NCBI RefSeq assembly: GCF_011806575.1
Contig: NZ_JAATOO010000002.1
Span: 1 to 64,000 of the forward strand
Direction of reading: 5' to 3'
DNA: 64,000 nt
From: Vibrio hepatarius
GTDB taxonomy: Bacteria; Pseudomonadota; Gammaproteobacteria; Enterobacterales; Vibrionaceae
This document shows positions 40,841 through 48,688 of this stretch, piece after piece (position 1 is the stretch's first letter; the number at the start of each line of letters is the position of its first letter). The position numbers and the translations under genes are program-made. Below the pieces are notes generated by a model. That model saw only the letters and a program-made list of their open reading frames with translations. It was not told where the DNA came from and made no database searches.

Positions 40841-42403
40841 TCAGTCTGTCGCTGCTTTTAGATCTTTTAAACGTACGCCCATTATGACAAGCGACAGCAA
40901 ATAAACCGCTGCACCAAGCGCGATTAAAATCGCTAGGCTCGTTGAACGTTCCAGTAAGCTCCACTGCAACCACACTGGCATCTCTTCCAGTTGCCATAAG
41001 ATAGCCGCAACCATGAAACCACCAGCAATCACGAGTTTGATCGCGAATACGATGGTTTGACGTGTTAGCCTATAAACACCAGCAATGTGTAAGCCCCTAT
41101 ATAGTAGAGACATGTTAACCAGTGCCGACAGCGCCGTCGCCATTGCGAGACCAACATAGCCGTAAAACCATGCAAAAATCGCGTTGAAGACCATATTCGA
41201 TACCATGGCGATGATGCCGTACTTCACTGGAGTCTTAGTGTCTTGACGCGAGTAGTAACCCGGCGCGAGCACTTTAATCAGCATGAAGTTCAACAAGCCC
41301 GCGGCGTAAGCCATCAACGACATAGAGGCAAACTCGACGTCTTGTGGAGAAAACTCTCCACGCATAAACAGTACCATCAACATCGGTTTGGCGAGTACGA
41401 TCAACCCTAGCATCGCTGGTACACCAAGTAAGCTGACCATACGCACCCCCCAATCCATGGTATGCGCAAAGCCTTCCCCTTGGGCGTCGACGTGTTTACG
41501 CGATAACGCCGGCAGAATCACCGTTGCGATAGCAATACCAAACAGACCGAGTGGGAACTCCAATAAGCGGTCCGAGTAATAAAGCCAACTGATTGAGCCA
41601 GTCTGAAGAAAGCTGGCGATAAAGGTATCAAACAGTAAGTTGATTTGGCTGACCGATACGCCAAACAGTGCAGGAATCATCAAGGTTCTGATTTTCACAA
41701 CCCCAGGGTCACGCCATCCCCATTTAGGACGCACCATCACGCCAGCTTTAATAAGGAAAGGAAGTTGGAAGAAAAACTGAACCAACCCACCTAAAAAGAC
41801 CCCGATCGCTAAACCTATTTCTGGTTGTGCTAACTGCGGCGCGATAAACCACGCCGACAGAATGATCATCACGTTGAGAAACACCGGAGTAAAAGAAGAG
41901 ACGGCAAACTTGCCCAAGGTATTCAGTATCGCTCCGGAAAGCGCGACAAAGGTAATGAACCAAAGATAGGGAAAGGTGATTTTGAGCATCAAGCTCGCCA
42001 GCTCAAATTTTTCCGCCGATGGGCCACCGTTAAGCCAGTCTAAGAACCAACCAAAACCAAACATTGCCGTCACGATACCGGAGCCAAGTACCCCGAGTAT
42101 TGTGACAACCGAGACGATCACTCCTAACGTACCTGCGGCTCTTGCAATCAACTGGCGCGTTTTGTCCATATCACCGCTGGCGTGATATTCCGTGAGTACC
42201 GGCACAAAGGCTTGCGAGAATGCCCCTTCGGCAAATAATCGGCGTAAGAAGTTGGGAATTTTATTAGCAAAAAAGAATACATCGGCACTTGCCCCTGCAC
42301 CCATTAAATTTGCTACTACGACATCACGCACCAATCCTAAGACGCGCGAAATCAAAGTCATAGCACTCACAATCATGCCTGACTTGAGGAGACGTTTACT
42401 CAC
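40841..42403 (-). CDS. murJ: Lipid II flippase MurJ
   Basis: Inner-membrane MOP-superfamily flippase that moves the peptidoglycan precursor lipid II to the periplasmic side. The 520 residues have about 14 membrane segments and the MurJ N-terminus (SLISRVLGLVRDVVVA-like segment within residues 15-31). The start is GTG at 42403 with GAGG five bases upstream. The gene is divergent from rpsT. Its untranslated leader can form a nested hairpin (42422-42486). Confidence 0.96.
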   Translation of the reverse strand: MSKRLLKSGMIVSAMTLISRVLGLVRDVVVANLMGAGASADVFFFANKIPNFLRRLFAEGAFSQAFVPVLTEYHASGDMDKTRQLIARAAGTLGVIVSVVTILGVLGSGIVTAMFGFGWFLDWLNGGPSAEKFELASLMLKITFPYLWFITFVALSGAILNTLGKFAVSSFTPVFLNVMIILSAWFIAPQLAQPEIGLAIGVFLGGLVQFFFQLPFLIKAGVMVRPKWGWRDPGVVKIRTLMIPALFGVSVSQINLLFDTFIASFLQTGSISWLYYSDRLLEFPLGLFGIAIATVILPALSRKHVDAQGEGFAHTMDWGVRMVSLLGVPAMLGLIVLAKPMLMVLFMRGEFSPQDVEFASMSLMAYAAGLLNFMLIKVLAPGYYSRQDTKTPVKYGIIAMVSNMVFNAIFAWFYGYVGLAMATALSALVNMSLLYRGLHIAGVYRLTRQTIVFAIKLVIAGGFMVAAILWQLEEMPVWLQWSLLERSTSLAILIALGAAVYLLSLVIMGVRLKDLKAATD

Positions 42404-42421
42404 AGTTACCTCGGGAGTCCT

Positions 42422-42486
42422 CTAATACTAAATGCAAAGCGCTTCTCTTTGGCATGAATAAATGCCTGAGAGCAGATTAGTATTAG
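42422..42486 (-). other. Nested inverted repeat in the murJ leader
   Basis: CTAATACTAA (42422-42431) and TTAGTATTAG (42477-42486) are perfect 10-bp arms 45 bp apart. Inside them CTCT/AGAG and GGCAT/ATGCC (42451-42465) pair again. On the minus strand the outer arm ends 18 bases before the murJ GTG, right before AGGACTCCCGAGG. It could be a structured 5' leader or a pair of operator half-sites. Confidence 0.5.
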
Positions 42487-42586
42487 CATTGAAAAAAAAA
42501 TACTGTTAGAATCCCCGCCATCTTAACCGTGAAGACCTTTCTAATCCAAAATTTGTTTGGTTTCGATTGGTTTTTGCACAAATCAT

Positions 42587-42615
42587 TTGACATTTAAGCG
42601 CAAATAGGGGATAGT
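42587..42615 (+). promoter_or_regulatory. rpsT promoter
   Basis: TTGACA at 42587-42592, a 17-bp spacer, and GATAGT at 42610-42615, about 50 bp before the rpsT start. A second, weaker start region may lie near 42507 (TAGAAT). Confidence 0.7.
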
Positions 42616-42663
42616 CCTCGCCCTTAAATTGTCACCGAACTAAAGTTTTTGGGAGTTAGACCC

Positions 42664-42924
42664 TTGGCAAATAGTAAATCTGCTAAGAAGCGCGCTATCC
42701 AAGCTGAGAAACGTCGTCAGCACAACGCTAGCCGTCGTTCTATGATGCGCACTTACATGAAGAAAACTGTTGCTGCTATCGAAGCAGGCGACAAAGCTGC
42801 TGCAACTGAAGCATTTGCTGCAGTTACACCAATCCTAGACCGCATGGCGACTAAAGGCCTTATTCACAAGAATAAAGCTGCACGTCATAAGTCTCGTTTC
42901 TCTGCTGCAATCAAAGCTCTTTAA
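42664..42924 (+). CDS. rpsT: 30S ribosomal protein S20
   Basis: Primary 16S-binding protein of the small subunit, 86 residues, highly basic ([18 protein letters not shown]). The start is TTG at 42664, 7 bases after GGGAG; the same rare UUG start is used by E. coli rpsT and supports autoregulation at initiation. An in-frame TTG at 42649 lies before the ribosome site and is not the start. The gene is followed by its own strong terminator. Confidence 0.97.
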   Translation: MANSKSAKKRAIQAEKRRQHNASRRSMMRTYMKKTVAAIEAGDKAAATEAFAAVTPILDRMATKGLIHKNKAARHKSRFSAAIKAL

Positions 42925-42953
42925 TAGAACTCTGATTACTCAGTGAAAGAAAA

Positions 42954-42976
42954 AACCGGCTTTTGCCGGTTTTTTT
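42954..42976 (+). terminator. rpsT intrinsic terminator
   Basis: ACCGGC-TTTT-GCCGGT hairpin followed by a run of T. Confidence 0.92.
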
Positions 42977-42992
42977 ATATCTGCTAAAAATA

Positions 42993-43018
42993 AAAAAGAG
43001 GCTCAAGGCCTCTTTTTC
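42993..43018. terminator. Terminator for hlyU (bidirectional)
   Basis: GAGGC-TCAAG-GCCTC hairpin flanked by A/T tracts on both sides. It follows the hlyU stop on the minus strand and backs up the rpsT terminator on the plus strand. Confidence 0.82.
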
Positions 43019-43029
43019 TGTTTGTTCGA

Positions 43030-43323
43030 TTAGCTGCAGTACATACCATGAAGTAATTGGATCATCGCTTTGACTTCTTCACTGCTGAGTGTGTAGTAAA
43101 CGGTTTGTGCTTCTTTACGTGTTTCAACCAAACCATCACGTCGCAACCAAGCAAGGTGTTGAGACAAAGCCGATTGGCTGAGCTCAAGCTTATTACACAA
43201 TTCGCCGACCGACAGTTCGTTGTTGTGTAGCAAACACAGTATCTGCAACCGTCTCTCGTTGGCCATCGCTTTCAGTAGTACTACCGCTTTTGCAGAGTTT
43301 TGTTCCATCGCTTGTAAATTCAT
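43030..43323 (-). CDS. hlyU: ArsR-family regulator HlyU
   Basis: Winged-helix dimeric regulator of 97 residues (KAMANERRLQILCLL, then LSVGELCNKLELSQSALSQH as the recognition helices). Sequence and position beside nhaR match Vibrio HlyU, which activates haemolysin or RTX toxin genes by displacing H-NS and is redox- rather than metal-responsive. The metal-binding CxC of metal-sensing ArsR proteins is missing; Cys30, Cys39 and a C-terminal Cys are present. The start is ATG at 43323 after AAAGGG. Confidence 0.92.
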   Translation of the reverse strand: MNLQAMEQNSAKAVVLLKAMANERRLQILCLLHNNELSVGELCNKLELSQSALSQHLAWLRRDGLVETRKEAQTVYYTLSSEEVKAMIQLLHGMYCS

Positions 43324-43505
43324 CGGCCAGTACCCTTTGAAACCACACTAAAATACATCTGTAGACTACTTTCAAATCTAAATCGCTGAGCCAAAATTGT
43401 GTTAGCAATCTAAAACTAAAATCGATTTAACTATATATGTAGCACTATAGCACCGTTGATTTTAATCGATCTGTAATAACTAATCTATTTCTTATACAGA
43501 AAAGG

Positions 43506-44396
43506 TTATTTAAACAACGAGGTAAAATCGGCATCACACACATTCTTCACCGCTGGATGCTGGATCATACGTTCGGCGAAAATGACGTAGTACTCTTCTT
43601 TGAGCTCTTCGATATGACCGATCAACTGCAGTGCTAAGTCACTGTCCACTTCCGTGACATAGAGTGACGGAGCAAGAAAGATGACATCATCATGATAGCG
43701 GGCAAACGCCTTCATTAATGCGACATCATCAAATTCTCCCAACACATTCGGTTGAAGGCCTTGACGGTCGAACCACTGCAGCACCTTGCGCCCCATTGCT
43801 GTTCGGCTGCCAGGAATTAGTAGTTTTCTCTGTTCCAATACTTCAGGGAACTTCACGCTATCGACTTTACCCGCGCAGAAAAAGCTCATATTACACTCAC
43901 CTAGCTTTTTGCTGTACAGACCAGGGCTTTGGCTGGAATCCACAGGGCAATCAGACAAAATCATATCGAGCTTGTGCTGTGATAACTGTTCTAACAACAT
44001 TTCGTGGGTCGACTCAAAACAGCGTAAATGAATGCTGTTGTCTTCAGGGACGGTTGTCATCAGTATCTTACTCACCAAGCGCTTTGAGAGTGCGTCTGCA
44101 ACACCGACATCAAACAAGATATTGGAACGCTGACTGTAGTTCACGATATCCAACATTTCGTAGCTCAAACCAAACATACGGTCTGCGTACTTGAACACCA
44201 ACTGCCCTAATTCGGTTGGCTCGATGCTTCTACCGTTACGTTTGGTCAGCTTACCATCCATTCGGTCTTCTAACGCTTTGATTTGCCCGGTGACCGTTTG
44301 CGGTGTCAAGAATAGTGCATCTGCAGCTTTGGTAACCGCCCCTTGTTTGCACACCATCCAGAAGTAATAGAGATGATTGTAATTTAAGTGCGACAT
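43506..44396 (-). CDS. nhaR: LysR-family transcriptional activator NhaR
   Basis: Na+-responsive LysR-type activator of 296 residues. The N-terminal helix-turn-helix (about 1-60; [19 protein letters not shown]) has the NhaR-specific opening, followed by a substrate-binding domain. It is divergent from a Na+/phosphate symporter gene across a 409-bp region. Unlike in E. coli, nhaA is not the visible neighbour. A role in regulating the adjacent symporter is plausible but not shown. Confidence 0.92.
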   Translation of the reverse strand: MSHLNYNHLYYFWMVCKQGAVTKAADALFLTPQTVTGQIKALEDRMDGKLTKRNGRSIEPTELGQLVFKYADRMFGLSYEMLDIVNYSQRSNILFDVGVADALSKRLVSKILMTTVPEDNSIHLRCFESTHEMLLEQLSQHKLDMILSDCPVDSSQSPGLYSKKLGECNMSFFCAGKVDSVKFPEVLEQRKLLIPGSRTAMGRKVLQWFDRQGLQPNVLGEFDDVALMKAFARYHDDVIFLAPSLYVTEVDSDLALQLIGHIEELKEEYYVIFAERMIQHPAVKNVCDADFTSLFK

Positions 44397-44805
44397 GACT
44401 CTGAACTCGAATTGTTTGTCGAAGATAGCGTTATAGCAAATGCGCCAAATGACAACAATACTTCGGTAAAAACGAAAAATATCAACAGTAGAACTATCTT
44501 TACCGAATATTGATAATCGCTTTATGACAACTCAGTGTCACCTTGTCATAAAACAATCATCTTTTTAGCAAAAAAATCGGTAAATTTCAGACTTTAATCA
44601 CAATTTAAACCACACAAAATACCCATACAAATCAATACCTTAAATTCAAAACTCAACCTATATTTCGAGAATATAATCCGAGGTCACACAAAATCATCTC
44701 CATTACATATAACTGTAATATTACTGAAATATTTCCCCTCTAACATCGCCCTCAGTTTCAACAACAGACCACTATTAAGATTTTATCGGTCCACGGAGAA
44801 AAATT
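44397..44805. promoter_or_regulatory. nhaR-symporter divergent regulatory region
   Basis: AT-rich 409 bp. It holds three copies of TCGGTAAA or its complement (44463-44470, TTTACCGA at 44499-44506, 44577-44584); the first two are part of an extended imperfect inverted repeat CAATA(C)TTCGGTAAA. It also holds a perfect TTATGACAA-N12-TTGTCATAA inverted repeat (44522-44530 and 44543-44551). These are candidate sites for NhaR and for a second regulator. No exact Pho box (11-bp repeat of CTGTCAT) is present. Confidence 0.55.
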
Positions 44806-45951
44806 ATGAACCAAGCTACTACTACAGCGGCTCCTATTTCGAGCACGACTCGCTGGTTGCGCTGGGCTAACTTGGCGTTCATGTTATACCTACTGCTTCT
44901 GGCTGTATCTATGGTCGGCAGCGGCTTCAAATGGGCAACTGGTGATCAAGCAAAAGTTCTCTTTGAATTTGCCTCTCACCCTGTAGCTGGCCTAATGATC
45001 GGCTTAGTTGCAACCGCTCTTATTCAATCTTCAAGTACAGTAACGTCTATCATCGTGGGCCTTGTGGCTGGCGGTTTACCGGTAGAAACAGCTATCCCTA
45101 TGGTTATGGGTGCAAACATCGGTACAACAGTCACCAACACGCTTGTGAGCCTTGGTCACGTTCGCTGTAAAGAAGAGTTCAAACGCGCATTCGCAAGTGC
45201 AACAATCCACGATTTCTTTAACTTATTAGCCGTTGCGATCTTCCTACCATTGGAAATGATGTTCGGCATCCTTGAGAAAATCTCTCATTGGTTGGTTTCA
45301 CCGCTACTTGCAACAGGCGATATGAGCCTCAAAGGCTTTAACTTCATTAAGCCAATTACCAAACCAGTTGTAAGCGCAGTTAAAGAGCCACTATCAACAT
45401 TTGGTGATACTGTTGGCGGCGTAATGCTTATCGTACTGGGTATCGCAACTATCTTCGTCGCAATTACTGTGATGGGTAAACTGATGAAGAGCCTAATGGT
45501 TGGCCGTGCTCGTGAAATTCTGAAGAACGCCATTGGTCGTGGTCCTATCCACGGTATTATGTCTGGCTCTATCGTGACAGTACTGGTGCAGTCTTCTTCA
45601 ACAACCACTAGCCTGATGGTTCCTCTAGTAGGTTCAGGTGTACTGAAAGTTCGTGATGTTTACCCATTCACACTAGGTGCAAACATCGGTACTTGTATTA
45701 CCGCACTACTGGCAGCAACCGCAGTATCAGGTGAGTTCGCAGTATTCGCACTACAAATTGCTCTAGTTCACCTAGTGTTCAACGTAATGGCAACCGTATT
45801 CATCTTCGGTATCCCGTTCCTACGCGAACTGCCAGTAAAAGGCGCAGACCTTATTTCCGACATGGCAGTGAAGAACAAAGCCGTCGTGGCAGGTTACCTA
45901 CTCAGCGTATTTGTGGTTCTACCAGGTACTATCCTTGCTTTAACAGCATAA
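44806..45951 (+). CDS. nptA: Na+/phosphate symporter (NptA/PNaS family)
   Basis: Inner-membrane sodium-dependent inorganic phosphate importer of 381 residues. It has two inverted PNaS repeats with QSSSTVTS (about 70-77) and QSSSTTTSLM (about 263-272), the substrate and ion signature, and about nine hydrophobic segments. There is no C-terminal PhoU domain, as in Vibrio NptA. Its position beside nhaR agrees with other Vibrios. A strong terminator follows. Confidence 0.9.
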   Translation: MNQATTTAAPISSTTRWLRWANLAFMLYLLLLAVSMVGSGFKWATGDQAKVLFEFASHPVAGLMIGLVATALIQSSSTVTSIIVGLVAGGLPVETAIPMVMGANIGTTVTNTLVSLGHVRCKEEFKRAFASATIHDFFNLLAVAIFLPLEMMFGILEKISHWLVSPLLATGDMSLKGFNFIKPITKPVVSAVKEPLSTFGDTVGGVMLIVLGIATIFVAITVMGKLMKSLMVGRAREILKNAIGRGPIHGIMSGSIVTVLVQSSSTTTSLMVPLVGSGVLKVRDVYPFTLGANIGTCITALLAATAVSGEFAVFALQIALVHLVFNVMATVFIFGIPFLRELPVKGADLISDMAVKNKAVVAGYLLSVFVVLPGTILALTA

Positions 45952-45981
45952 GAATAAATACCAATTACACCATCGCTTGCG

Positions 45982-46010
45982 AGCCCCTAACGAAAGTTAG
46001 GGGCTTTTTT
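45982..46010 (+). terminator. nptA intrinsic terminator
   Basis: AGCCCCTAAC-GAAA-GTTAGGGGCT, a 10-bp stem with a tetraloop, followed by T residues. Confidence 0.95.
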
Positions 46011-46110
46011 CATTCTTCGATAAAGCAAACTTATCTACCGCACCAATATCTAATTGCTCTTTTCTATCTACCTAACTTGCTGCTGTGATTCGATAAACAT
46101 CAAGCAATAA

Positions 46111-46135
46111 AAAAGGCTGCACACTGGCAGCCTTT
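46111..46135 (-). terminator. thyA intrinsic terminator
   Basis: Minus-strand AAAGGCTGC/GCAGCCTTT hairpin followed by a T tract. It ends the lgt-thyA transcript, facing the nptA terminator. Confidence 0.88.
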
Positions 46136-46151
46136 AATCATATGTCATGGA

Positions 46152-47003
46152 TTAGACAGAGAACGGATACTTAATCGCGTCGTGATGCTCATAACCTTCT
46201 ACCCAGAAGTCATCCATAGTGACCCAAGTTTCCAAATCTTCCAGAGATTTGATTTCAGGGTTGATGTGGAACGTCGGTGATTTCAGCGGTTCACGCTTCA
46301 GTTGTACGTCACGCATCAATTCGAGTTGATCTTCGTAGATATGGGCATTCACGATCTTATGGTACGCCTGACCTGGTTTCTTGCCAGTGATCTGCGCCAT
46401 AATCGCTAAGAACACGTAAACCTGAACCATATTGAAGTTCAACCCAAGCGGCACATCACAAGAGCGCTGGGTGCTGTTGAGGTATAGCGTATCACCCAAT
46501 AGCGAGAAGTGGTGGCTGTACATACATGGGCGCAAACAACCCATGTGGAACTCACCCGGGTTGTAGAAGTTGAGGATTTCACCTCGGTCATCCACACCAC
46601 GAGTTAGGTCATCGACTATCTTGCGCAGTTGATCGATATGACCGCCGTCTGGTTTTGCCCAAGCACGACCTTGAACGCCGTAAACGCGGCCCATATCGTC
46701 CTCACCTTTACGGTAAGGGTTATTCAACCAAGCGTCATTCAGGTTGGCATTCGCATCCCAAGTTTTGGTGCCCAGTTTGCGGAAGTCTTCAGCATTGTCA
46801 TAACCACGAATGTAGCCAAGTAGCTCAGCAACCGCCGCTTTCCAAAAGCTTTTACGCGTTGTTACGAGCGGGAACTGGTTGTTGCCAACATCGTAGGTCA
46901 AGTCTGCATTGATAACCGTCAGACAACGCTTGCCTGTACGCTCGTTTTCAACCCACTCACCTTGCTCAACGATTCGTCGACAGAGATCTAAATACTGTTT
47001 CAC
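46152..47003 (-). CDS. thyA: Thymidylate synthase
   Basis: Methylates dUMP to dTMP using methylene-tetrahydrofolate. The 283 residues contain LRPCMYSHH with catalytic Cys160, then [16 protein letters not shown] (the phosphate-binding Arg and dUMP pocket) and [11 protein letters not shown]. The residue after the catalytic cysteine is Met, where the common form is PCH. It is ten bases downstream of lgt, so the two are co-transcribed. Confidence 0.97.
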   Translation of the reverse strand: MKQYLDLCRRIVEQGEWVENERTGKRCLTVINADLTYDVGNNQFPLVTTRKSFWKAAVAELLGYIRGYDNAEDFRKLGTKTWDANANLNDAWLNNPYRKGEDDMGRVYGVQGRAWAKPDGGHIDQLRKIVDDLTRGVDDRGEILNFYNPGEFHMGCLRPCMYSHHFSLLGDTLYLNSTQRSCDVPLGLNFNMVQVYVFLAIMAQITGKKPGQAYHKIVNAHIYEDQLELMRDVQLKREPLKSPTFHINPEIKSLEDLETWVTMDDFWVEGYEHHDAIKYPFSV

Positions 47004-47012
47004 ACCAATTCC

Positions 47013-47834
47013 TTACTTCGTCTGTTGTGGTAGTTCGTCTTTGTAGTGACCGCGTTTGTATGCCCAAACCATCATCAAAATACCGATGATAACCATAGGA
47101 AGTGACAAGATTTGTCCCATAGAGATAAAGCCGCCAAATAAACCTAAATGCGCATCCGGTTCACGTACGTACTCGACAAGGAAGCGGAATGTACCATATC
47201 CAGCTAAAAATAGCCCTGATACCGAGCCCAGCGGTCGAGGTTTCTTGATAAACCAGTTAAGGATAAAGAACAGGACGACACCTTCTAGCAACATTTCGTA
47301 TAGCTGAGACGGGTGACGAGGCAGCGGTCCACCATTTGGGAAAACAAACGCCCAAGGCACGTCGGTAACACGGCCCCATAGCTCGCTGTTCATAAAGTTA
47401 CCTAAACGTCCAACACCCAGTCCAAATGGCACGAGTGGTGCGATAAAGTCCGCCACACCAAAGAAGGTGCGACCGTTCTTTTTCGCATACCAGAACATGG
47501 CAGTGATTACGCCAAGTAAGCCACCGTGGAATGACATACCACCAGTCCAAACCTTGAAGAGATAAAGCGGGTCTTGCAGGAACAGGTCGAAGTTGTAAAA
47601 CAGCACATAACCGATACGACCACCGACTACGACACCTAAGAAGCCAGCAAACAATAGATCTGACACTTGGTCTCGAGTCCAACCACTATCTGGCTTGTCT
47701 GCACGACGATTCGCTAACCACAGTGCGAACGCAAAACCGACTAAATACATTAAGCCATACCATCGGATCGACAGCGGGCCGATAGAGACCAAAACAGGAT
47801 CTATATTAGGAAATTCAAGGTATCCCTGAGACAT
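47013..47834 (-). CDS. lgt: Prolipoprotein diacylglyceryl transferase Lgt
   Basis: Transfers diacylglycerol from phosphatidylglycerol to the lipobox cysteine, the first step of lipoprotein maturation. The 273 residues have seven membrane segments, with [10 protein letters not shown] (about 100-109) and the Lgt signature [14 protein letters not shown] near 145. It acts before LspA (36363) on substrates such as BamD (6602). It follows the TauE gene by a 54-bp gap and precedes thyA. Confidence 0.97.
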   Translation of the reverse strand: MSQGYLEFPNIDPVLVSIGPLSIRWYGLMYLVGFAFALWLANRRADKPDSGWTRDQVSDLLFAGFLGVVVGGRIGYVLFYNFDLFLQDPLYLFKVWTGGMSFHGGLLGVITAMFWYAKKNGRTFFGVADFIAPLVPFGLGVGRLGNFMNSELWGRVTDVPWAFVFPNGGPLPRHPSQLYEMLLEGVVLFFILNWFIKKPRPLGSVSGLFLAGYGTFRFLVEYVREPDAHLGLFGGFISMGQILSLPMVIIGILMMVWAYKRGHYKDELPQQTK

Positions 47835-47888
47835 AGGAGCATTACTCTTTAGAAATTCAAAATGTTGAAAGGTATAGATGAGAGTGCG

Positions 47889-48680
47889 TCACAGTAACAT
47901 AGTTCCAGCAACGAACATTAAAAATAGTGCAAAGATTTTCTTTAGCCTGACCGTCGGCATACTGGTCGCTAATTTCGCCCCGATTCGAGTGGTCAACATC
48001 GAGGTCGACGTAATACCAATTAACGCAGGTAGATACACGTAACCCAGGCTATACGCAGGCAGCACATCCGCTTTATAGCCATTGAGAATAAAGCCAACCA
48101 TTCCCGATAGCGCGATAAAGCAGCCACACACAGAAGAAGACCCCACCGCGCGTCGCATCTCAACACCATGACGGTTTAGAAACGGCACCGACAGCGAGCC
48201 ACCACCGATACCGGCTAAGCTCGATACCATACCAATTCCCGTACCGATCACCACGGTTGCCCCACTCCCCGGCATCGCGCGTTCCGTTTTGCCTTTGATA
48301 GAAAACAACATCTGAATCGCGAGTAACAGCACAATCACGCCAAATACTTTAGGTAAGTATTGCGACGGGATCCAATCAGCAATGTTCGCGCCTAAAAAAC
48401 CACCGACCACCACACCGGGCATCAGCCATTTGACGACAAACATGTCGACGTTGCCCAATCTGAAATGGTTAAAAGCGGAAGAACCAGAAGTGACGATGAT
48501 AGAAGCCAGCGATGTCGCCAGTGCGATGTGCATGCTGATCGACGGGTCAATCCCAGCCATCGGCAACAAAAATAACAACGCAGGAACAACGATAAGACCG
48601 CCCCCAATCCCAAGTAACCCAGCCATGATTCCAACAAAGCCACCCAGCAGGAGCAGTAAGCTCAAAAACTCAATGTTCAC
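47889..48680 (-). CDS. TauE/SafE family membrane protein (sulfite/organosulfur exporter-like)
   Basis: Inner-membrane protein of 263 residues with about eight hydrophobic helices and duplicated glycine-rich turns (MAGLLGIGGGLIVVPALLF near 20 and SLAGIGGGSLSVPF near 155) that define the TauE/SafE family. The substrate is unknown; family members export sulfite or sulfoacetate. The start is GTG at 48680 with AGGAAA five bases upstream, eight bases after the ptsP stop. It is part of rppH-ptsP-tauE-lgt-thyA, an order common in Vibrio and E. coli relatives. Confidence 0.82.
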   Translation of the reverse strand: MNIEFLSLLLLLGGFVGIMAGLLGIGGGLIVVPALLFLLPMAGIDPSISMHIALATSLASIIVTSGSSAFNHFRLGNVDMFVVKWLMPGVVVGGFLGANIADWIPSQYLPKVFGVIVLLLAIQMLFSIKGKTERAMPGSGATVVIGTGIGMVSSLAGIGGGSLSVPFLNRHGVEMRRAVGSSSVCGCFIALSGMVGFILNGYKADVLPAYSLGYVYLPALIGITSTSMLTTRIGAKLATSMPTVRLKKIFALFLMFVAGTMLL

Positions 48681-48688
48681 GGTATTTC

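Noticed and set aside
44536..44548. Pho box before the Na+/phosphate symporter
   Set aside because: TGTCA words occur 8 bp apart instead of the required 11, and flanking bases do not match.
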